Assembly (NCBI RefSeq): GCF_029784165.1
Contig: NC_073696.1
Location: forward strand, 6,448,001 to 6,512,000
Length of the DNA stretch: 64,000 nt
Direction: 5' to 3'
Source: Wyeomyia smithii
Taxonomy: Eukaryota; Arthropoda; Insecta; Diptera; Culicidae
Shown here: positions 23,785 through 34,470 of the stretch, piece by piece
How the letters are laid out: the number at the start of each line of letters is the position of its first letter
Numbering within the stretch: the stretch's first letter is position 1
Notes under the pieces: generated by a model
The model's input: only the letters and a program-made list of their open reading frames with translations
What the model was told of the DNA's origin: nothing
The model's database searches: none
Made by a program: the position numbers and the translations under genes

Positions 23785-24700
23785 CCGATTTTGAATTGAA
23801 CAATTGTTCTTTCGAGAACAAATAAAACACATATTTGAAGAGTTAATAGCTTTTGGTACCAATAGCAGTATAGTGACAGCCTCAGCGGTAGATGCAGATG
23901 CAGCCGGTACTTCCCTGAGGCCGATGTAAAGGTAAATAGGAGCAGCACGGTGAAACAGTTCGGGTTATGCTTAGACGCGCGTCATTTTTCGTTGTTGATA
24001 TTCCCCACATGGAAAGACGCGCTTTCGTATGATAGCGGTGGTATTAGCGGTAGATGCATTTGCCAACACTTCCTCCAGTAAAGCCGTGTCTAGTTTTCAA
24101 TGTGAAAACAGCTTTCTCATTGTTTTGACCTTGCGCCTTAGTCCTCACTATCAAGGTAACACAGAGATGTAAGAGAAACACTACATCCTATGATGAATTG
24201 AACAACTGTCCTTACAAGGACAACAAATGAATTGTAAAGATTTAATTTTGAAGTAGAATACTTCTCTCAGGAAGTTCGGCTACATAGGGATGTGAAATGA
24301 AAAACTAAAACTGAAAAAAGTGAGATAAATTTCAAATGCTAATAAATCGGTTAGTTTTCGATGGATTTCCTTCGTTTTTGCAGCAATCGATTAGAAAATG
24401 TTCTAAGATTCCTACCAAATGCATGAAATTGCAATTTTATCATTCGAACTATTGTACTATTGAAAACTCTTAAGCCTTGTCAAAACACAAAATTCGACCT
24501 CTGATTGGTCGTCATACCGCGCTTTCCCAAGCACGGTCGGCAGAGTTATGGACCTAGTAAATTGGGAATGCATCATTTGGCCTATATAAGAGCTTCATCA
24601 GATAATAAACAAACATTTCATCGGATATTAAATTGAACAACTGAAATTTGAAGAACACAAATGATTATTTGAAGAGTTAATATTTTCTCGTTTGGCGCTA
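23785..24700 (+). repeat. Cluster of histone-like 3' ends and one histone-like promoter
   Basis: Three related 3'-end blocks occur: 23794-23850, 24183-24235 and 24630-24690. They share TTGAACAA and, in all or in pairs, TTTGAAGAGTTAAT. The first two hold perfect stem-loops, TTGTTCT-TTCG-AGAACAA (23804-23821) and TGTCCT-TACA-AGGACA (about 24199-24214). A promoter like that at 16588-16680 lies at 24503-24588 (CTGATTGG, then GGCCTATATAAGAGC), only about 60 bp before the last 3'-end block, so no room is left for a histone frame. Confidence 0.5.
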
Positions 24701-24774
24701 TAATCCAAAGTTAATTATCTTCATCTACATGCATACTCTGACTATTATTACGTGTTTGCGTCGCTTTGTGTTTA

Positions 24775-24933
24775 GCTACGGTCATGCAGAACGCAAATAA
24801 CGGCGCGATGCGATTCGGCAAGACGAAATCTGTTGAAATGTATAGCTCTACTTTGCCTTAAAAAGAGCTGTACATTTCACCACGATAAGGCGAATCGCAT
24901 CGCGCCGGCATTCGCGTTCTGCATAACCGTAGC
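24775..24933. mobile_element. 159-bp palindromic MITE
   Basis: The two halves are near-perfect inverted copies (GCTACGGTCATGCAGAACGC at the left; GCTACGGTTATGCAGAACGC read inward from the right), with arms of about 75 bp and almost no loop. GCGCGATGCGATTCG is common to both arms. It sits inside the inverted repeat family of 24.2-25.2 kb. No exact target duplication could be set. Confidence 0.75.
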
Positions 24934-25104
24934 CTTTGTTCCGTTCCCGTTTAATGATGTCGTATTAAATGTGCATATTACAATTCGGCAGCACTTCAAC
25001 TTCTCATTTGCACAAAATTTAAAAATATTCAATGAACTTCATTCAAAATATCAGACAAAAAGAAATTACAATACTGCCAATGAACGGTCAACGTTTATTT
25101 ACTA

Positions 25105-25215
25105 GAAGAAAAGACTGACACGCAAGCAGCCGGGTTATCTTTCTTGTAGAAGTATTCTACTTCAACCTTGCGGTCGTGGCTTTGCATACAACCTTCTTGT
25201 GATTTTTTTTTGTCG
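25105..25215. repeat. Inverted partner of 15055-15140
   Basis: GACACGCAAGCAGCCGG, GAAGTATTCTACTTC and CCTTGCGGTCGTGGCTTTGC appear here and, in reverse complement, at 15055-15140. Together with the match of 16900-16950 to 24245-24300, this shows that 15.05-16.95 kb and 24.25-25.2 kb are inverted, unequal copies of one repeat. Confidence 0.65.
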
Positions 25216-26894
25216 CTTCTCTATAAAATGAGCGATTAGCGTTTCGGATGCCAAAATTTGAACGACGCTAACAGTCCGCTAACCAGCTCAAAAATTAGCG
25301 AAATCACTGAACCGCTAACTAAATATTAGCGTCGCTAGTTAGAAATTAGCGAATTAGCGAAATGTTGCCAATGTTGCGAGATATTATTGTAGAGAAGAAG
25401 GCAATACATGTGATATAATAACTGTTGGAAAAATTGCTGGGGTGGTATGAAGTGGGTTCAGTATTTATACAAGTTAATCCATAACTATCAGGGACAAACA
25501 TTTTGGAATCGTATAAAAAACCATTTTCAGATCATTTAAAAACCATTCTAGAATCCTTCTAGAATCTTGTTGGAGTCACCGATTGTAAATTTAACATTAC
25601 CATTGGAAAAAATGCTTTAAAATACTTTCAAAAAATTAAATAAGCATCTAGTGTACCTTTCAGATAACATTTCGATATCGAACTTCGAACAGTTCTACGC
25701 ATGACGCGCAGAAAATATTAAATCAACGCAATATATTGAGCCAAAACACAAAAATATCCTTTTTTAAAGACTTTGTGTCATCAGTGGGATGGTTCCAGCG
25801 AAAATTGCTCAATTGTGATTGTTTTTTTTGTTCATAGGAATATTATACTGTTAACAGGAGATTGAAGATTGGAGCTATTTGACTCGCATAAAATGGTGGC
25901 AGTTCTTTGATTTCGACAGGTGTCAAATTTTAACACGAAATTATTAAGTGGCTCTGAATAGGAAGATATCAGCAGAACAGATGAAACCTCGTTTTTCCGG
26001 AGACAAAATTGAAGGTTTACTTTTAAAATGCATCTGATTGTTTTGGTCAAATTTTTGAGTAAGATTGGAGCAATTTTGTCAATCCCAGGCTAAAATTCAA
26101 GAGTTATGTAAAAAGTGTGGTGAATAAATTATTAGATTAATCGGAGATTGAGAAAAAACATCAGTCTGAAACTGTTTGCAGTATCTAACCTAATCGGAAA
26201 AATATGTGACAATTGGCTTGTTAGATGAAAACATTACCACCAAGACACGCGATTACCAGGAACGGCTAAAGCGCAGACATCAGTTGAACACAAATCGAAG
26301 CCAACGGTGTTAATTGTCTTGACAGCAGAATGTTTATCATATGGAGGGTGACCGAGGGGAAGTTCGCTCTAATGGAACTCATTAGCCAAAATAAACACAC
26401 CTTTGCAATACCACGACGAAACAACATATCGTATCGTTTTTTAGTACTTTACGATAATAATTTACACCTGCCAAATTCATAAGATTGTGCATTGGATTCG
26501 AAGTAGAGTTCAAGGGACTTGGTTGTTTTTCGTGGAAACAGCGAAAAAATATTGATCTGATTTGTTTGTTAAAACCAAAATAATGGTAAAACATTGGTGA
26601 AGTGCGTGATTTTTAACTGAGGAAAGCTTTCACTGGTTGTACCTGGCGAAGCGCAGAAAGATTTTCGCAAATAACAGCAGCCGACATTAACTGGAATCGT
26701 GATCTCCTACTGCCCCGTTTCGTGGTTGCTAAATTAATAGTTTGTCCTCATGCGTGACGACACAATTCGCACACAATTTCTGCGTTTGCTCTCCCACTTA
26801 CTCTGTTTACACAGTTTACATAAATATGGTTGTGTTTGTCTAGTGTAGTCAAACGGTTTCTGATTAATGTTTTCTGTATGTACACGATTCACAG
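25216..26894. other. End of kinase intron 1
   Basis: Contains a TTAGCG-rich simple stretch (25260-25370) and a small patch of the 11-bp minisatellite (25505-25570). No exon was seen before the acceptor ACACGATTCACAG at 26894. Confidence 0.4.
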
Positions 26895-27143
26895 ATTCGC
26901 AGAAACTCCAAGCTCCTGTACGGGAAACGCACAGTACTCAGCAACGGGCGGCGCAAATCGATCCCACCGGCCAGCAACTCGGACAGCTTCCAGTCGTACG
27001 GGAGCACACCGACGCTGACCAGTGAAAACCACCCGCCGTCGGCATCGCCATCGCTGGAGAAGGAAATCGCCGGGCTGCGGCAGTTGCTCCGAACCCGCGA
27101 CGACGAGATCAGCAAGCTGAAACGTGAGATCGACAAACTGAAA
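26895..27143 (+). CDS. Pkg21D: cGMP-dependent protein kinase, exon 2 (leucine zipper)
   Basis: 83 residues, phase 0 at both ends. The segment starts IRRNSKLLYGKRTVLSNG, carries an RRKS phosphosite-like motif, and ends in a heptad coiled coil (LEKEIAGLRQLLRTRDDEIS then KLKREIDKLK). PKG enzymes dimerise through such an N-terminal zipper, which also docks them to anchoring proteins. The acceptor is CACAG|ATT and the donor AAA|GTGAGT at 27144. A short isoform could start from an alternative 5' exon spliced here. Confidence 0.8.
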
Positions 27144-27803
27144 GTGAGTATGTACAAAGTGTCAAAGACAGTCGCGTCACGCGGCACGATTAACGGGCGG
27201 GAACTAATTGGAATGATCTGTCCGATGGACAAACGGACAGACGGACGGAGCGTGTTTGCAAGCTCACTGTTGATTGCTCGCGTGCTTTTAACAAATCGAC
27301 GCTAAAAGTTTTAGCTTCATTCAATTTTGTTTTGCGATGCGAAGAGATTGTTGACAAATTTCCATCGTTTTGCATTTCATGAATTGAGGGATTTTACGCC
27401 AATTCATGCAGCCGTTGTCAATGTCCTCTCGAACATCGATAACATCGACAATTTAAGTTCATTAGACGAGTTACGACTGAAATCCCTCAACTACGTTTCG
27501 TATCCCGTACGCCACGCATTACCGCTAGTGCGGCCCGGCATTTTTGATTGACTTAATAACTACGCATCGCATTTATGAATCAATAATTTTCTGTGACTGA
27601 TAGGCACTAAATCGCAAAGCTGACACTGACGGCCACTACTGACTGACAGACGTACGACGCAAGGTCTGCCGAGTGCCGAGGCCGTATCGCGTGTTGGGAA
27701 TGAATAATTTTTCGATACATGAAGAAATTAAGGTTAACGACAGGCTCACTGATGTCCCTTGTGACTGCCCTTCTATTCCGTTTGTTAGAGTGTTCTTCAG
27801 CAG
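27144..27803. other. Kinase intron 2
   Basis: 660 bp with no recognised repeat or gene. The acceptor choice is CTTCAG|CAG|ACAGC, so exon 3 may start at 27801 or 27804 (both in frame, differing by one Gln). Confidence 0.5.
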
Positions 27804-28162
27804 ACAGCAACAAATAGCTTGAATCTACAGCAACATGGCAGCACGACAGCGGCCTCGAGCGAAAAGGTGCTTCCCGTGGTTGAGGGCGATCTGTTATCCA
27901 GTATTCAGGCCAACTACGTGATGGCAGGACAGCAGCTGCCCATGTCCGAATTGTACGGCATTTCCGGCAAGGGATACAAATTGAATCACATTGAAGGGAG
28001 CCATAATGGCACTGGCAACAGGACCACGGATGGGAACTTCAACTACAACGCAAAAGGAGCAATGCTGATGGCCATGAAAAAGCAAGGTGTCTCTGGCGAA
28101 AGTTGCGAACTGATGGGCAGTCATTCTGATATTAAAATTCCCAAATACGAAAAGGACTACAG
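27804..28162 (+). CDS. Pkg21D: cGMP-dependent protein kinase, exon 3 (hinge and inhibitory segment)
   Basis: About 120 residues, phase 0 to phase 2. Most is Gly/Asn/Ser-rich linker between the zipper and the cGMP domains. MKKQGVSGES sits where other PKGs carry the pseudosubstrate inhibitory motif (a basic-X-G/A-I/V-S pattern). The exon ends with IPKYEKDY, the usual lead into the first cGMP domain. The donor AG|GTAAGC at 28163 splits the codon AG|T that the next exon completes. Confidence 0.85.
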
Positions 28163-28234
28163 GTAAGCCCGGAGGACTAGAACCAATACGCAATTTACGG
28201 TTGTAATTACAATTGACCTCGATTCCGTTTCCAG

Positions 28235-28515
28235 TGCGAAACAGCTTATTAAGGAAGCCATTTTAGAGAATGACTTCTTCAAGAATATCGATTCGTTACA
28301 AATTCGAGAGATTGTCGATTCGATGTACAGTCGGGAGTATCGCACCGGAGAGTACGTGATACACGAAGGACACGCCGGATCGCATCTGTACGTGTCGGAC
28401 GCCGGCGAGTTCGAAGTGGTGAAGGACGGCCGGCTGCTCGGGCTGATGGGCCCTGGTAAAGCCTTTGGGGAGCTCGCCATTTTGTACAATTGCACTCGAA
28501 CGGCTTCGATAAGAG
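28235..28515 (+). CDS. Pkg21D: cGMP-dependent protein kinase, exon 4 (cGMP-binding domain A)
   Basis: Reads AKQLIKEAILENDFFKNID and on to the phosphate-binding cassette FGELAILYNCTRTAS. The RTA threonine after the arginine is what favours cGMP over cAMP in this family. It is the first of two tandem cyclic-nucleotide domains. Acceptor TTCCAG at 28234, donor AGAG|GTAGGA at 28516 (phase 1). The following intron contains a 5.9 kb retrotransposon. Confidence 0.92.
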
Positions 28516-28535
28516 GTAGGATCTTGAATGATTTT
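28516..28535 (+). repeat. Intron 4 start with left target-site duplication
   Basis: TTGAATGATTTT at 28524-28535 is repeated exactly at 34417-34428. These are the two ends of the I-clade insertion. Removing the element and one duplicate leaves a 62-bp intron. Confidence 0.85.
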
Positions 28536-28928
28536 TTTTTCTTCATCTATAATTTATTTGACACGGCACAAATACAATTTAATGTTTAACGGCGCCAATT
28601 ATATCTGGTAGCTTACTTTCTAAAGTATCTTAATAACTAAAAGCAAATTTTTTATCCTCGCTGCCGACTACGAGCTAAAACTAAATCTAACTTAAAGCTA
28701 GAATGTTTTGCATTAAAAGCACTGATTTGTTGTTTGATGGTTTTCCATCGCCATAGGTAAGCAGCATATTGAATATGTTCCGCTGCTGGGCCAAGATATT
28801 ACGGACTGGCATATTGGGTTGTCTCCCTCGGGACCTGAGAGTATCGTGCGGGTCTAGTTGCTGTTTCCGGATCCGGGGTCTTATCGTGTTCTTGTCGTTT
28901 GGTTGGATGTAGGCGGAAGGGAATAGGA

Positions 28929-31900
28929 TTAAACTGGGGCGTGGATGGATTTCAGGAAAACGTATATAAGGGACATGTAGGATAGGTCACGGCTCGCCAA
29001 GACATCACGAACAGGAACAGCCGGCTGCCTACTTTCGGCCTGCAGGGAAGCTATTAATTTAGACCTGGCGTCACGGTATACAGGGCATGACCAAACAACG
29101 TGCTCTATGTCGTGATAACCTTCACCACAGGCACAGATACCACTTTCCCCGAGCCCAACACGACGGAGATGCGCGTCAAATCTATAGTGATTGGACATAA
29201 GCCGGGACATCACGCAAATGAAATCCCGACCTACATCCAACCCCTTGAACCACGGGTTCGTCGATACCTTGGGGATTATGGAATGTAACCACCTTCCCAG
29301 TTCCCCCTTGGTCCAAGAATTTTGCCAACTGATGATCGTATTCTGACGTACAAATGCGAAAAATTCATTAAAGGCAATTGGTCTTTCATAAATATCACCG
29401 TTTGTTGCGCCCACCTTAGCCAAAGAGTCCGCTTTCTCATTGCCCGGTATCGAGCAGTGAGAAGGGACCCACGCTAAGGTAATCTGAGTAGATTTTTCGG
29501 ATAAGCACTCAGATGTTCCCGTATTTTCCCCAGGAAATACGGAGAGTGCTTAACATCTTTCATCGATCGGAGAGCCTCAATGGAACTGAGACTGTCCGTA
29601 AAGATGAAATAATGGTCCGTGGGCATTTTTTCGATAATCCCTAGGGTGTACTTAATTGCAGCCAATTCTGCGACGTAAACAGAAGCAGGATTATCGAGCT
29701 TATGGGAGACGGTTAAATTGTTACTGAAAATACCGAAGCCAGTGGACCCATCAAGAAGTGATCCGTCAGTGTAGTACATATTGTCGCAGTTGATGTTTCG
29801 ATATTTATTGGAAAAAATTTTGGGGATCTGCTGCACGCGTAAATGATCCGGGATTCCACAAGTTTCTTCTATCATGGATGTATCGAAAAACACAGTAGAA
29901 TCAGAAGTATTTGATAAGTCGACACGATTTGGAATATCGAAGAAGGGTTAATATTTTGGGACATGTGATTGAGATACAATGTCATAAAACGGCTTTGAGA
30001 ATTAGGTTCGATTAACCTTTCAAAATTTTCAATCACGGGACGGTTCAAGACCTCACATTTGATAAGAATACGAGAATACAGGCTCCAGAAGCGGTTTTTC
30101 AACGGTAGAACTCCGGCTAAGACCTCCAAACTCATCGTATGGGTCGACTGCATGCAACCCAAGGCGATACGCAAACAACGATATTGTATTCGCTCCAGTT
30201 TGATCAAATGTGTGTTTGCTGCGGAGCGGAATCAGAAACACCCGTATTCAATAACAGACAATATCGTTGTTTGGTAAAGCCTTATAAGGTCTCCTGGGTG
30301 GGCTCCCCACCATTGTCCGGTTATTGTACGAAGAAAATTAACTCTTTGTTGACATTTTTTCATCAGATACCTCACGTGAAAACCCCAGGTGCCTTTAGAG
30401 TCGAACCAGATACCAAGATATTTGTGTACCAAAACCTGAGAAATCGTTTTACCCATTAATTGTGTTTGAAGCTGAGCAGGTTCATGCTTCCTAGAAAAAA
30501 CTACTATCTCAGTCTTCTCCGGAGAGAATTCGATACCTAGCTGTAAAGCCCAAGCAGACAAATTGTCCAAGGTATCTTGCAATGGTCCTTGCAAATCGGC
30601 AGCTTTGGCTCCTGTAACAGAGATTACACTGTCGTCTGCAAGTTGTCTTATCGTGCATGAATTTGCCAGACATTCGTCGATGTCATTTATATAAAAGTTG
30701 TAAAGAAGGGGGCTTAAACATGAGCCCTGGGGAAGACCCATGTAGCTAATGCGAAAAGTTGCCAAATCGCCATGCGTGAAATGCATGTGCTTTTCGGACA
30801 ACAAATTGTGCAAAAAATTGTTCAAAATTGGAGAAAATCTTTGTCGGTGAAGTTTACCCGAAAGAATGTCAATAGAAACGGAATCAAAAGCCCCCTTAAT
30901 GTCCAAGAACGCAGACGCCATTTGTTCTTTGCGAGCATACGCCAGCTGAATATCTGTTGAAAGCAACGCAAGACAATCATTCGTCCCTTTGGCACGGCGG
31001 AAGCCAAATTGAGTATCTGATAGTAGACCATTTGATTCGACCCAATGGTCTAAACGACGGAGTATCATTTTTTCCATCAATTTCCGGATACAGGATAGCA
31101 TTGCAATCGGCCTATAAGAGCTGTGATCAGAAGCTGGCTTCCCTGGTTTTTGGATGGCGATCACCTTCACTTGCCTCCAATCCTGCGGTACAATGTTTTG
31201 CTCCAGGAACTTATTGAACAAGCTCAACAAGCGCCTCTTGGCATTGCCGGGTAGATTCTTCAACAAGTTGAATTTGATTCTATCTAACCCAGGCGCGTTA
31301 TTGTTACAGGAAAGGAGGGCAACTGAAAATTCTGCCATCGTAAAAGGTGATTCTATCGCGTCGTGGCCCGGAGACGCATCGCGAACAATGTTTTGCTCAG
31401 GAACAGAGTCCGGACATACTTTCCTGGCAAAATCAAATATCCACCTACTTGAAGACTCCTCGCTTTCGTTGACCGTTACGCGATTCCGCATTCTTCGGGC
31501 TGTGTTCCAAAGAGTGCTCATCGATGTCTCCCTCGACGTCTCGTTCACGAACCGACGCCAATATCCGCGTTTCTCTGCTTTAGCCAAGCTTTTAAGCTTG
31601 GTATCAAGCTCCGAATACCGTAAATAGTCGCCAGGTATACCTCCCTTCTGGTAGGCCAAAAACGCGTCGGATCTTTGCGTATAGACATCGGAGCACTCTT
31701 GGTCCCACCACGGAGTGGGAGGCAGTTCTTTAATCGTTACGCCGGGATGTTTCTTCGTTTGGGCTTGCAACGCGGCGTCGAGAATCAAGCCCGCGAGGAG
31801 GTTGTATTCTTCAAGTGGTGGATGATGTTGAATCGAATCGACCGCTTTTGAAATCATTTCCTCGTATAACTTCCAATCGACATTCCGTGTGAGGTCATAC

Positions 31901-32613
31901 GGAATGTCAACTGGTCGCATGCGAGTTGACCCGTTATTAATTGAAATAAGAATAGGCAAATGGTCGCTACAGTGGGGATCGAGGATCACCTTCCATGTGC
32001 AATCCAACCGTAGCGACGTCGAACATAAGGATAGATCCAAAGCGCTTGGGCGCGCTGGAGGTTTCGGGATACGTGTTATTTCGCCGTTGTTTAAAATAGT
32101 CATGTCGAAGTCATCGCAAAGGTTATAGATTAAAGAGGAGCGGTTATCATTGTAAGGGGAACCCCAAGCCACGCCATGAGAGTTGAAGTCTCCCAAAATC
32201 AAACGTGGCGAGGGAAGAAGTTCTACTAATACAAAGAGCAGCCGTTGCCCAACCTGTGCTCTGGGAGGAATATATATTGAGGCAATACAAAGCTCTTTAC
32301 CTTGTATTGTCATTTGACATGCGACAACTTCGATGCCTGGAATCGAGGGGAGGTTAATACGATAGAAAGAATAGCACTTTTTAATCCCTAAAAGTACTCC
32401 TCCATAAGGGGGGTCTCGATCAAGGCGAATAATATTAAAATCATGGAAGTTGAGATCACTATTTGAAGTAAGCCAAGTTTCACAAAGGGAAAATGCATCG
32501 CATTTGTTTTTATTTATCAAAACTTTAAACGAATCAATTTTTGGTTAAATACTTCTACAATTCCACTGTAAGACAGAGATAGAATCCTTCATATACGCAG
32601 TTGAATTAGGCAT
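28929..32613 (-). pseudogene. I-clade ORF2: endonuclease, reverse transcriptase, RNase H (broken)
   Basis: The ATG at 32613 lies in ATGCCTAA, overlapping the ORF1 stop. The frame then reads LQWNCRSI followed by a stop (TAA), then the long open part. The endonuclease shows LCETWL, LILGDFNSHGVAWGS and SDHLPI. The RT shows NNNAPGLDRI, YRPIAML, AFLDIKGAFDSV, GLPQGSCLSPLLYN and LADDSVIS (LADD at the usual YADD site), then HKYLGIWFD. A TGA at about 30232 interrupts IEYGCF*FRSAAN. RNase H follows in another frame (YYTDGSLLDGSTGFG, AELAAIKYTL, FTDSLSSIEAL), then VPSHCSIPGNEKADSLAK after a further shift, then a C-terminal tail with CACGEGYHDIEHVVW. It cannot make a full polyprotein. Confidence 0.88.
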
Positions 32614-33976
32614 CGAAGGATACAATCGCTGCAAGGAGGGGCCATTGGGCAGTCAACTGCTTCAAAAACGATCTAACTGTTGGGAGAAATGCTGTAAGAA
32701 AAATTTTAATTGGATCGGGTACATTGAAAGTTTCAAAAATCCAGTCCACAATGTCAGAAAATTTCACTAATCCAGAGTTTGTTTCATCAACTGGATGTGC
32801 AAAAGGAACAACTGGGGTTTTACATGTTCCTGGCAGTGCTGGGAACTCCTTCTGGGACTTTAAATTTGCAAGCCCAGGAGGAGTTTGCTTCGGTTTTTCC
32901 GCAGCACTGTTTGGTTTGCTTGTAACTTTCATTTCACTTTGAGAAATCTTAGGACCTTTTCTGGGAAGTTTAGGAGAGGAAATATTTTTCCTCTTTCTAG
33001 ACTCCCCAGGATTGGCGTAAGATGTTCCCGCTGGTAAATCGTCAGAATCGGTTTCATCAGAGGACAACAGATCGTAAGGGTTTGATGTAATGGAAGAAGT
33101 GGTAACGGTCTTCTTCAGCATCTCAGTGTAAGAACGCTTCGAACGCTTTTTGAGAGACCTCTTTATTTTATCCCTGCGCTGCATGTACACCGCACATGTC
33201 GAGAGCTCATGCTGACTCTCCCCACAGTGAATGCATTTTTCAGCATTTTTACTGAAGGAATCATCCGCACGATTCTCCCAACACTTGCCACAACGTGCCT
33301 TATTGCAGCAGTAGGCGGCGGTGTGGCCTAACTGCTTACAATTCAGGCAGTTCATGACGCGAGGCACATATAATCGCACAGGGAGACGAACCCGGTGGAT
33401 CGAGACGTGGCTTGGTAGCGCTGACCCGGCGAACGTAACTCGAAACGAGTCTGACGGGGTGTATAGTGTTTTGCCACCGATGATCGATGCTGACCGCAAT
33501 TGCTTGCAGTCGAGCACCTTTACATCGGGATAGGTTTTGTTTTTAAAGCACCCTTTGGCACTTGCCAGTATACACTCGACGGACAGACTCGAATCGGCTA
33601 TGACACCGTCGATCTCCACGTCTCGTGCGGGTATGTAAACGCGATACTCGCGTGTGAAGAGCTCAGAGCAAGCTATATCGTTGGCCTCTTTCAGGTTACT
33701 GACCACGACACGGAGCTTGTTAGGCCGGACCTTGGAAATTTCGGTCACGCCCTTGTACTCCTTCTTCAGGTCTTTAGAAATCTGCAAGAGGTTCAACTGT
33801 TTCGATTTCGGTCCCGCCTTTGGCCGAAAATAAACAGTATAGCTGCCCTGGGCTCCGTCTGGGTAAAGCCTGGGGCGAGGGGGGACTGAAGAATGAACAG
33901 GGGAGGGGGTAACAGAAGGGTCAGGGTCAGGGGGGTTCGGGGATGGTGGCACGGGAGGCGCGGGATCTACATCCAT
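32606..33976 (-). CDS. I-clade retrotransposon ORF1 (gag-like nucleic-acid-binding protein)
   Basis: 456 residues, apparently uninterrupted. A proline-rich start (MDVDPAPPVPPSPNPPDPDP) leads to a conserved gag-like core (residues about 45-200; YTVYFRPKAGPKSKQLNLLQ). CCHC zinc knuckles follow: CLNCKQLGHTAAYC, a CGKC-containing middle knuckle and CIHCGESQHELSTC. A basic Ser/Lys-rich stretch (KRSLKKRSKRSYTEM) and a hydrophobic C-terminus come after. Its role in the family is binding the element RNA as a ribonucleoprotein. The stop overlaps the ORF2 start, a layout suggesting reinitiation. It is the only intact frame of this insertion. Confidence 0.88.
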   Translation of the reverse strand: MDVDPAPPVPPSPNPPDPDPSVTPSPVHSSVPPRPRLYPDGAQGSYTVYFRPKAGPKSKQLNLLQISKDLKKEYKGVTEISKVRPNKLRVVVSNLKEANDIACSELFTREYRVYIPARDVEIDGVIADSSLSVECILASAKGCFKNKTYPDVKVLDCKQLRSASIIGGKTLYTPSDSFRVTFAGSALPSHVSIHRVRLPVRLYVPRVMNCLNCKQLGHTAAYCCNKARCGKCWENRADDSFSKNAEKCIHCGESQHELSTCAVYMQRRDKIKRSLKKRSKRSYTEMLKKTVTTSSITSNPYDLLSSDETDSDDLPAGTSYANPGESRKRKNISSPKLPRKGPKISQSEMKVTSKPNSAAEKPKQTPPGLANLKSQKEFPALPGTCKTPVVPFAHPVDETNSGLVKFSDIVDWIFETFNVPDPIKIFLTAFLPTVRSFLKQLTAQWPLLAAIVSFDA

Positions 33977-34416
33977 CCCGCTAAGTCTAGCGCACTAGCG
34001 CCGACAAGAGCACGTACCTTTTTACTTCTCCCTTCCAGTAAGGTTGGTTGTCCGATCGTTCGAAGTTGCAGCCGTTACAGCCAGCAGCACCAATACAGCA
34101 GCACCAAACAGCCACCAGCAGCGAGCCAGGTGTGAGATCACTCCACACAGCGATACATCTCACTGTCAACTGATGGCTTCTTCTTTTTCCTCTTTTGTGT
34201 CTCGTCCACTGCTGTAGCACAATTCAGCCAGCAGCCAAATCGGCTTACGCACCAGCTGGTTGTCACGATGCGAAACGCGCGACCTTGAACTCGGATTTAT
34301 TTTACTCGACCAGGCAAACAATGCCAACACTTGTTCACACGTCTTTTGTTTTATATTCTATCGGAGCGATCACCGATCACACGTCCGATACTGATGCGTG
34401 TTCGGCACAGAATGAT

Positions 34417-34428
34417 TTGAATGATTTT
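34417..34428 (+). repeat. Right target-site duplication of the I-clade insertion
   Basis: TTGAATGATTTT, an exact copy of 28524-28535, 42 bp before the acceptor of kinase exon 5. Confidence 0.85.
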
Positions 34429-34470
34429 GAAACATAAAGTTTTTAATGAGACGTTTTACTTTTTCACCAG

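Larger units (their letters stand above)
28536..34416 (-). mobile_element. Near full-length I-clade non-LTR retrotransposon
   Basis: 5.88 kb on the minus strand: 5' UTR (about 33977-34416), ORF1 (33976-32606), ORF2 (32613 to about 28929), and a 3' UTR containing GACACGGCAC and ending in a T run (poly-A on its own strand). ORF2 encodes apurinic endonuclease, reverse transcriptase and RNase H, the domain set of the I group. An exact 12-bp target duplication (28524-28535 and 34417-34428) brackets it, so the insertion is fairly young. ORF2 has two premature stops and about two frameshifts, so this copy is dead. A 5'-truncated relative lies at 42724-43331. Confidence 0.9.

Noticed and set aside
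24833..25105. A 90-codon plus-strand frame
   Set aside because: It lies largely in the arm of the palindromic MITE and has no domain similarity.
30772..32128. Plus-strand frames within the I-clade element
   Set aside because: They are antisense shadows of the strong minus-strand endonuclease/RT frame.
28536..34416. Jockey clade for the 5.9 kb element
   Set aside because: An RNase H domain with TDGS and ELAAI motifs follows the RT; Jockey elements lack it, so the I clade fits better.
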